Made by a program: the position numbers and the translations under genes. From Verrucomicrobiia bacterium (GTDB lineage Bacteria; Verrucomicrobiota; Verrucomicrobiia; Limisphaerales; UBA1100): a stretch of 64,000 bases of DNA. Location of the stretch: contig JAAZZB010000044.1 of the NCBI GenBank assembly GCA_014239365.1, positions 197,320 through 261,319 on the forward strand. The letters are read 5' to 3'. Position 1 is the stretch's first letter. Each line of letters opens with the position of its first letter. Positions 59,999 to 64,000 of the stretch are shown in pieces. The notes under the pieces were generated by a model that saw only the letters and a program-made list of their open reading frames with translations, ran no database searches and was not told where the DNA came from.

Positions 59999-60595
59999 GT
60001 GGCCAAACTGTTTTTTTATTACTCGTCGATGAACGCGGGGAAGTCCACCACCCTGCTGCAATCGGCGCACAACTACCGCGAGCGCGGGATGCGCCCGTGG
60101 CTTTTCACGCCGCAGTTGGATACCCGCGCCACCGAGGGCCGCGTCACCTCGCGCATTGGGCTCGACGCCGAGGCGCACGCCTTCACGCCCGCCGATGATT
60201 TGCACGCCATCGTGCGCGACCAAGCTGAACCCATCCATTGCGTGCTCGTCGATGAAGCGCAGTTTTTGTCGCGCGCGCAGGTTTTTCAATTGGGCGAGAT
60301 CGCCGACGCCCTCGGCGTGCCCGTGTTGGCCTACGGATTGCGCACTGATTTTCAGGGTAACCTTTTCGAGGGCAGCCAACATTTGCTCGCGTGGGCGGAC
60401 AAGCTGGTTGAAATCAAAACCATCTGCCACTGCGGCAGCAAAGCCACGATGGTGCTGCGCACTGATCCCGACGGAACCGTCCTGCGCGAAGGCGCCCAAG
60501 TTGAAATCGGCGGCAACGAACGCTACGTCTCCGTCTGCCGCAAACATTTCAAAGAAGGAATGGCGACGCAGCAACCCGGCGACTTGCCCCTGTAG
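59999..60595 (+). CDS. tdk: Thymidine kinase, type II
   Basis: 198 residues, GTG start. The P-loop [20 protein letters not shown], the catalytic [12 protein letters not shown] with Glu, and the zinc-type [14 protein letters not shown] plus YVSVCRKHF segments are typical of the type II (cellular E. coli-like) kinase. It phosphorylates thymidine with ATP in the salvage pathway. Its TAG stop is the first triplet of the palindromic repeat that follows. Confidence 0.96.
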   Translation: MAKLFFYYSSMNAGKSTTLLQSAHNYRERGMRPWLFTPQLDTRATEGRVTSRIGLDAEAHAFTPADDLHAIVRDQAEPIHCVLVDEAQFLSRAQVFQLGEIADALGVPVLAYGLRTDFQGNLFEGSQHLLAWADKLVEIKTICHCGSKATMVLRTDPDGTVLREGAQVEIGGNERYVSVCRKHFKEGMATQQPGDLPL

Positions 60596-60652
60596 CCCGG
60601 GCCGGTGGCCCGCGGGCCGGTGGCCCGGGGCCCAAACCACCGGGCCGGGCTA
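60593..60652. repeat. GC-rich intergenic palindrome
   Basis: TAGCCCGGGCCGGTGG and CCACCGGGCCGGGCTA form near-perfect arms around a GCCCGCGGGCCGGTGGCCCG interior. The left end supplies the tdk stop codon. It separates tdk from the convergent unknown exported protein, so it may serve as terminator. Confidence 0.8.
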
Positions 60653-60707
60653 CAAATGCACTGGATTTACGATTTCAGATTGATGATTAACGAATGCAAA
60701 CCAATCG

Positions 60708-61523
60708 TCATTTCACCTCATATTTCCCGTCGGGCAAACGCGAGGGCAGTTTGTATTTTGCGTCCGTGATAAGTTTGAAGATGTTCGGATCCCGCGTGCG
60801 GACGAGTTCGCGGGTGGGCAGTTTCCACTCGCGGGAAATTTCCTCGCGCCGTTGCTTGGCCGACTGCGCGCCGAGAGCGGAGGTGACTGCCCAATATAGA
60901 TACTCTGTGCATTGGCAGCCGTAATCGCAGGTGCGGTCATCGTACGTGAACCACGCGCCTTTTGGATACCGGCGGGGCACTCGGCGAAAATGTCCGCCGC
61001 GCGCGCGGTCGAGGCACTCGGCCAATACCGTGCCGGGGCGTTCACCGAATATTTTCGGATACGCATTCGCGTAGCCTTCGTGCGTGATGAGATGCAGCAC
61101 CTCCTCCAGCGTAGCATCAAAGCGCCCGCCGCCGGGCAGCGTCTCCGTGGCGAACTGGCCTTGACCCGCGTGAAACCCCGCGCGCTCGAACGCCTCGCCG
61201 TTCAGCCGATCCATCGCGCGCTCATCCTCGGCCACGGCCATAAACGCATTGCGCTTCACCAGCTCGGCCACCACGGCGGGATTGTCCGGCTTGCCGTCCT
61301 CGTCGTTGTCCAAATATTCCGCGAGCACGATGGCGATGTGGCGGAGCTTGGCCGGTGGCGTTTTCGCCGTGCCGAACACGCGCACGCCAAAGACGTTGAT
61401 GTGTTGGCTGAACACTTTTTGAAAGGGAGTGTGATTGCCTCCGGGCACCGGAGTAATTTTGAAATCCGGAATGGCGGCGGTGACCGTAAGCGCACCACTC
61501 AAAAAGAGAATGGTGATTTTCAT
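60708..61523 (-). CDS. Exported protein of unknown family with EF-hand-like and HExx-like motifs
   Basis: 271 residues from the ATG at 61523 (signal MKITILFLSGALTVTAAIPD). The body carries HINVFGVRVFGT, an EF-hand-like loop YLDNDEDGKPDN (about 70-81), a helix EEVLHLITHEGYANAYP (about 140-156), which has an LITHE core but not a strict HExxH, and a Cys-containing CDYGCQCTEYLYW. The order of these suggests a calcium-dependent secreted enzyme, perhaps a peptidase; unproven. It follows the KamA-like gene by a few bases and so is probably co-transcribed. I do not recognise the family. Confidence 0.7.
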   Translation of the reverse strand: MKITILFLSGALTVTAAIPDFKITPVPGGNHTPFQKVFSQHINVFGVRVFGTAKTPPAKLRHIAIVLAEYLDNDEDGKPDNPAVVAELVKRNAFMAVAEDERAMDRLNGEAFERAGFHAGQGQFATETLPGGGRFDATLEEVLHLITHEGYANAYPKIFGERPGTVLAECLDRARGGHFRRVPRRYPKGAWFTYDDRTCDYGCQCTEYLYWAVTSALGAQSAKQRREEISREWKLPTRELVRTRDPNIFKLITDAKYKLPSRLPDGKYEVK

Positions 61524-61526
61524 CAA

Positions 61527-62846
61527 TTATTCGTCATTTGCGAATTGCAAATCTGCCACATTCGACTGATCCGATTCGAAGAAAAATTTCTCATCGCCAA
61601 ACGCCGGTTCCAAGTCTTCGAGCCAAGTTGCCTTGGGATCGAATTTGGCGAAGAACACTTGATTCGCCCAATCGGGATCGCGGCCTTGGATGAACTTGAG
61701 CACGAAGACGCGTTCGCCGTGGATTTTGGCCAAGCCGTCCACCAATACTTTGCCGGGTGTGCAACTCATGCTTGGGCCGCGCACGGTGCGGGCGAGTCCG
61801 CTCACTTGGCGATAGGCGCGCGTGAAAATATTGTGCGCACGGGCGAGGGGTACTTCGAAATATTGTTTCGGGCCCGTGTCGCGTTCCACGAACATATAAT
61901 AGGGCACTGCGCCGAGCGAAACTTGTTTGCGCCACAACGCGGCCCACACGTCTTGGTGATCGTTCACGTGTTTGATGAGCGGCGCTTGGCAGCGCACCAC
62001 CGCGCCGGCATCGATCACCCGCCGCACGGCCGCCTCGGCTGCAGTGGTGGAGAGCTCCACGGGATGACTGCTGTGGGCCATGAGCGCAAAATGTTTGCCC
62101 GCTGCGCGGACTTCGCCGATGAGCCGCAGAAAGTCGTCGGCATCCTCGCCGTCGGTAAATCGATACGGCCAATACGCGAGCGCTTTGGTGCCGATGCGGA
62201 TGCTGTTGAGATGCGGGATAGTGAGCAGCGGCTCGATGTATTTTCGCAGGAATTTTGTTTTCATCACCATCGGATCGCCGCCGGTGATGAGCACGCTGCT
62301 GATTTCCGGATTGTCGCTCACGTACTGCACGAGTTGGCCGGCTTCCTTGCTGGCAAATTTCAAATCGCCATCGCCAATGAATTGCGCCCAGCGAAAGCAG
62401 TACGTGCAATAGGCGTGGCAGGTTTGGCCTTGGGTGGGGAAGAAGAGAACGGTCTCGTTGTACTTGTGCTGCATGCCCTCAAGCGGCTCGCCGCCGAAGT
62501 GCGGCTTGTTCAAATCCATTTGTCCGGCGGGATGCGGATTGAGCGTGGCGCGAATTTCATCCGCGGCCAACCGCAGCTCGGCATCGCTTGCGCCGCGTGT
62601 CACGAGATCGCGCATCCGATTAAAATCGCCATCGGCCAACATCCCGCGCTGCGGAAAGGTGAGCTGGAACATCGGATCGTGCGGAAGGTCATCGCGATCG
62701 ATGAGCTGCTCGAGCACATAGTCGTTTACCTTAAACGGCAGCACCGCACTCACCGCCTGCATCTCAATCACCTGCTCGCGACCGAGCCCCAGCATCTCGC
62801 CCACACGCGGCAGGTCGTTTCGGTTATTTACGCGGTATTTGGCCAT
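61527..62846 (-). CDS. KamA/EpmB-family radical SAM protein (lysine 2,3-aminomutase-like)
   Basis: 439 residues. The radical SAM cluster motif is CHAYCTYCFRW (C143, C147, C150). Other conserved blocks: DPMFQLTFPQRGMLADGD, EISSVLITGGDPMVMKTKFL, HFALMAHSSHPVELSTTAA, and SMSCTPGKVLVDGL with a Lys region for PLP. Lysine 2,3-aminomutases interconvert alpha- and beta-lysine using SAM, an iron-sulfur cluster and PLP; EpmB relatives act on EF-P. Length is nearer KamA than EpmB. The product could supply beta-lysine for osmolyte synthesis or EF-P modification; the neighbourhood does not decide. The gap 62847-63040 holds no gene. Confidence 0.88.
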   Translation of the reverse strand: MAKYRVNNRNDLPRVGEMLGLGREQVIEMQAVSAVLPFKVNDYVLEQLIDRDDLPHDPMFQLTFPQRGMLADGDFNRMRDLVTRGASDAELRLAADEIRATLNPHPAGQMDLNKPHFGGEPLEGMQHKYNETVLFFPTQGQTCHAYCTYCFRWAQFIGDGDLKFASKEAGQLVQYVSDNPEISSVLITGGDPMVMKTKFLRKYIEPLLTIPHLNSIRIGTKALAYWPYRFTDGEDADDFLRLIGEVRAAGKHFALMAHSSHPVELSTTAAEAAVRRVIDAGAVVRCQAPLIKHVNDHQDVWAALWRKQVSLGAVPYYMFVERDTGPKQYFEVPLARAHNIFTRAYRQVSGLARTVRGPSMSCTPGKVLVDGLAKIHGERVFVLKFIQGRDPDWANQVFFAKFDPKATWLEDLEPAFGDEKFFFESDQSNVADLQFANDE

Positions 62847-63040
62847 GAGTCCTATCGTTGATTCTTAGAAACAGCCACGGCGATTGCATTGCCATATTGC
62901 CTATTGCGGCTGCGGTAAGTGAATCATGCCACAAAACCGAGCCAATTGAAAGGCCGTTGAACTGCAAAAAACCGCTGTTTTTTCGCAAAAAACTCAATTC
63001 CGCCATTGCCCGCGCTGCTTGAGAGCGATAAGCTCCGCGC

Positions 63041-63967
63041 ATGAAAATCCTTCCCCATTTGGCGGTGGCTCTATTGTTTGTGGCGCTTGGCTGCGCGGAA
63101 TTTCACCAGAAACAACGCGCGCGTGCTGCGCAACAATATGAAAATCTGCACACGTTCATACAGGACACCAACGCTCTGGCGCAGTTGCCTCAGCCCACGG
63201 CCCAACCTTCGGCGTGGGCTTCGCTCTTTAATGGCACCGACCTCACCGGCTGGAAGGAAACTGACTACGCCGGACGCGGCAATGTGAAAATCGAGAACGG
63301 CGAACTGCACATCGAAAACGGCCTCGTCATCACCGGCGTTACTTTTACCAACGCCACCGTGCTGCCGAAAACGAATTATGAAATCAGCTACCAAGCCAAG
63401 CGCGTGAACGGCAGCGATTTCTTTGCGCTACTCACATTTCCCGTGGGCGACCAGCACGCCTCGTTCGTTACCGGCGGTTGGGGCGGCGCGGTCACCGGCA
63501 TCTCCAGCATCAACAGCATGGACGCCTCCGAAAACGACACCACCGTTTATCTCAAATACAATCAGGATCAATGGTACACGTTTCGCCTGCGCGTCACGCC
63601 GGAAAACCTCAGCGTATGGATGACGCCCAAGGAACATCCCATCCCCCTCAACGCCACCGTGGCCAGCGTGGTGAAGGCGTACCAAACCGAAGCCGCCACC
63701 ACCGGCCAAACGCTCACCGCCAAAGAAGCCGAAGCCGCACTGCGCGCGATCAATCCTGCGCTCGACAAAAACATTCCCGCCCGCGAAACAATTTATTTTC
63801 CCGGCGAAGCCCAAATCATCGACGAGCCCATCAAAGATAAAGTCGTAGAAATGCGCGCCGGCGAAATCGAACTCTCCGCCCCATTCGGCTTCGCCTCCTT
63901 CCAAAGCTACGGCGTCATCCGCAACGCGCGCATTCGGCGGTTGCCGAAAAAATCAGACGGGAAATAA
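63041..63967 (+). CDS. DUF1080 (3-keto-disaccharide hydrolase-like) lipoprotein
   Basis: 308 residues with leader LPHLAVALLFVALGC (lipobox). The mature part has the DUF1080 jelly-roll: WASLFNGTDLTGWKETDYAG, VKIENGELHIENG, NYEISYQAKRVNGSDFFALL and a WYTFRLRVTPENLSVWM block. DUF1080 proteins are common exported PVC and Bacteroidetes glycan-related proteins, some acting as 3-keto-glycoside hydrolases. It lies alone at the right end. It ends with GVIRNARIRRLPKK, the usual family tail. A CACAGAGG-type repeat begins directly after its stop. Confidence 0.9.
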   Translation: MKILPHLAVALLFVALGCAEFHQKQRARAAQQYENLHTFIQDTNALAQLPQPTAQPSAWASLFNGTDLTGWKETDYAGRGNVKIENGELHIENGLVITGVTFTNATVLPKTNYEISYQAKRVNGSDFFALLTFPVGDQHASFVTGGWGGAVTGISSINSMDASENDTTVYLKYNQDQWYTFRLRVTPENLSVWMTPKEHPIPLNATVASVVKAYQTEAATTGQTLTAKEAEAALRAINPALDKNIPARETIYFPGEAQIIDEPIKDKVVEMRAGEIELSAPFGFASFQSYGVIRNARIRRLPKKSDGK

Positions 63968-64000
63968 TCACCACAGAAGCACAGAAAACACAGAGGAAAA
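63968..64000. repeat. Start of a CACAGAGG-arm palindrome, cut by the window end
   Basis: TCACCACAGAAGCACAGAAA ACACAGAGG is the left arm of the family found at 5431-5543, 28503-28580 and 59142-59270. The other arm must lie beyond the window. Confidence 0.65.

Noticed and set aside
60912-62861. 649-aa plus-strand ORF
   Set aside because: It lies opposite the KamA-like and unknown exported protein genes, whose minus-strand proteins have strong motifs. It is an antisense shadow of GC-rich coding DNA.
1-64000. tRNA or rRNA genes
   Set aside because: No cloverleaf with the TTCGA arm or rRNA-like stretch was recognised by eye in the intergenic gaps.

Overview
The window is a piece of a chromosome from a free-living Gram-negative bacterium of the PVC superphylum, most likely Verrucomicrobiota of the Pedosphaera/Limisphaerales type. 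Evidence: four large secreted PSCyt1-DUF1549-DUF1553 cytochrome proteins, four Tat-exported DUF1501 proteins, one DUF1552 protein, one DUF1587/1592/1588/1585 cytochrome protein and one PVC-type heme-binding propeller protein. Coding DNA is GC-rich, so the opposite strands carry many spurious ORFs. The lineage is inferred from gene content, without any rRNA.

Layout. 1-346: 5' part of a BlaI/MecI repressor gene (minus strand) with two palindromic operator-like repeats, then a TauD-type dioxygenase (347-1315). 1362-13979: a plus-strand run of PSCyt1-DUF1549-DUF1553-LamG, DUF1501, DUF1552, DUF1592-LamG and PVC propeller/cytochrome c genes. This run passes by a 4-base overlap into a ribose-type sugar ABC importer (binding protein, double ATPase, permease; 13976-17836). 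17833-20897: PhzF-like isomerase and a MacB/Lol-type ABC pair. 20936-25177: a DUF1553 gene remnant, an AT-rich orphan gene, a complete PSCyt1-DUF1549-DUF1553 gene and an ankyrin lipoprotein. 25262-29060: malate:quinone oxidoreductase, ROK kinase, QueH and a His-rich metal-binding lipoprotein. 29118-38217: two more PSCyt1-DUF1549-DUF1553 genes around a HExxH/VHL-domain protein, an SDR and a PfkB kinase. 38242-42528: an AT-rich orphan, two tandem DUF1501 genes and, between them, a UPF0175/DUF3368 toxin-antitoxin pair. 42603-48514: RlmB, DUF6370-like protein, sialidase-like protein, a PQQ-propeller fragment, a golvesin-domain protein, a PQQ-propeller protein and a fourth DUF1501. 48722-53792: MscS-cNMP channel, an unusual secretin and a Sel1 protein. 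53872-63967: FtsB-like protein, EF-P, PfkB kinase, two lipoproteins, a hicB-hicA-hicB cluster, eukaryotic-type HisA, SGNH hydrolase, thymidine kinase, a protein of unknown family, a KamA-type radical SAM enzyme and a DUF1080 lipoprotein.

How the genes fit together. The dominant theme is an envelope or periplasmic set of heme proteins plus DUF1501 (alkaline-phosphatase-like fold) partners, carrying carbohydrate-binding-like modules (LamG, golvesin, other beta-sandwich inserts). Together with the sugar importer, carbohydrate kinases, DUF1080 and sialidase-like proteins this suggests use of complex, possibly sulfated, polysaccharides. That role is inference; these DUF families lack firm biochemistry.

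The second theme is intergenic palindromic DNA. At least four families of dispersed inverted repeats occupy the gaps. Some are nested or have exchangeable inner modules, some supply stop codons to neighbouring genes, and a related short iteron occurs in frame inside three DUF1549-domain genes.
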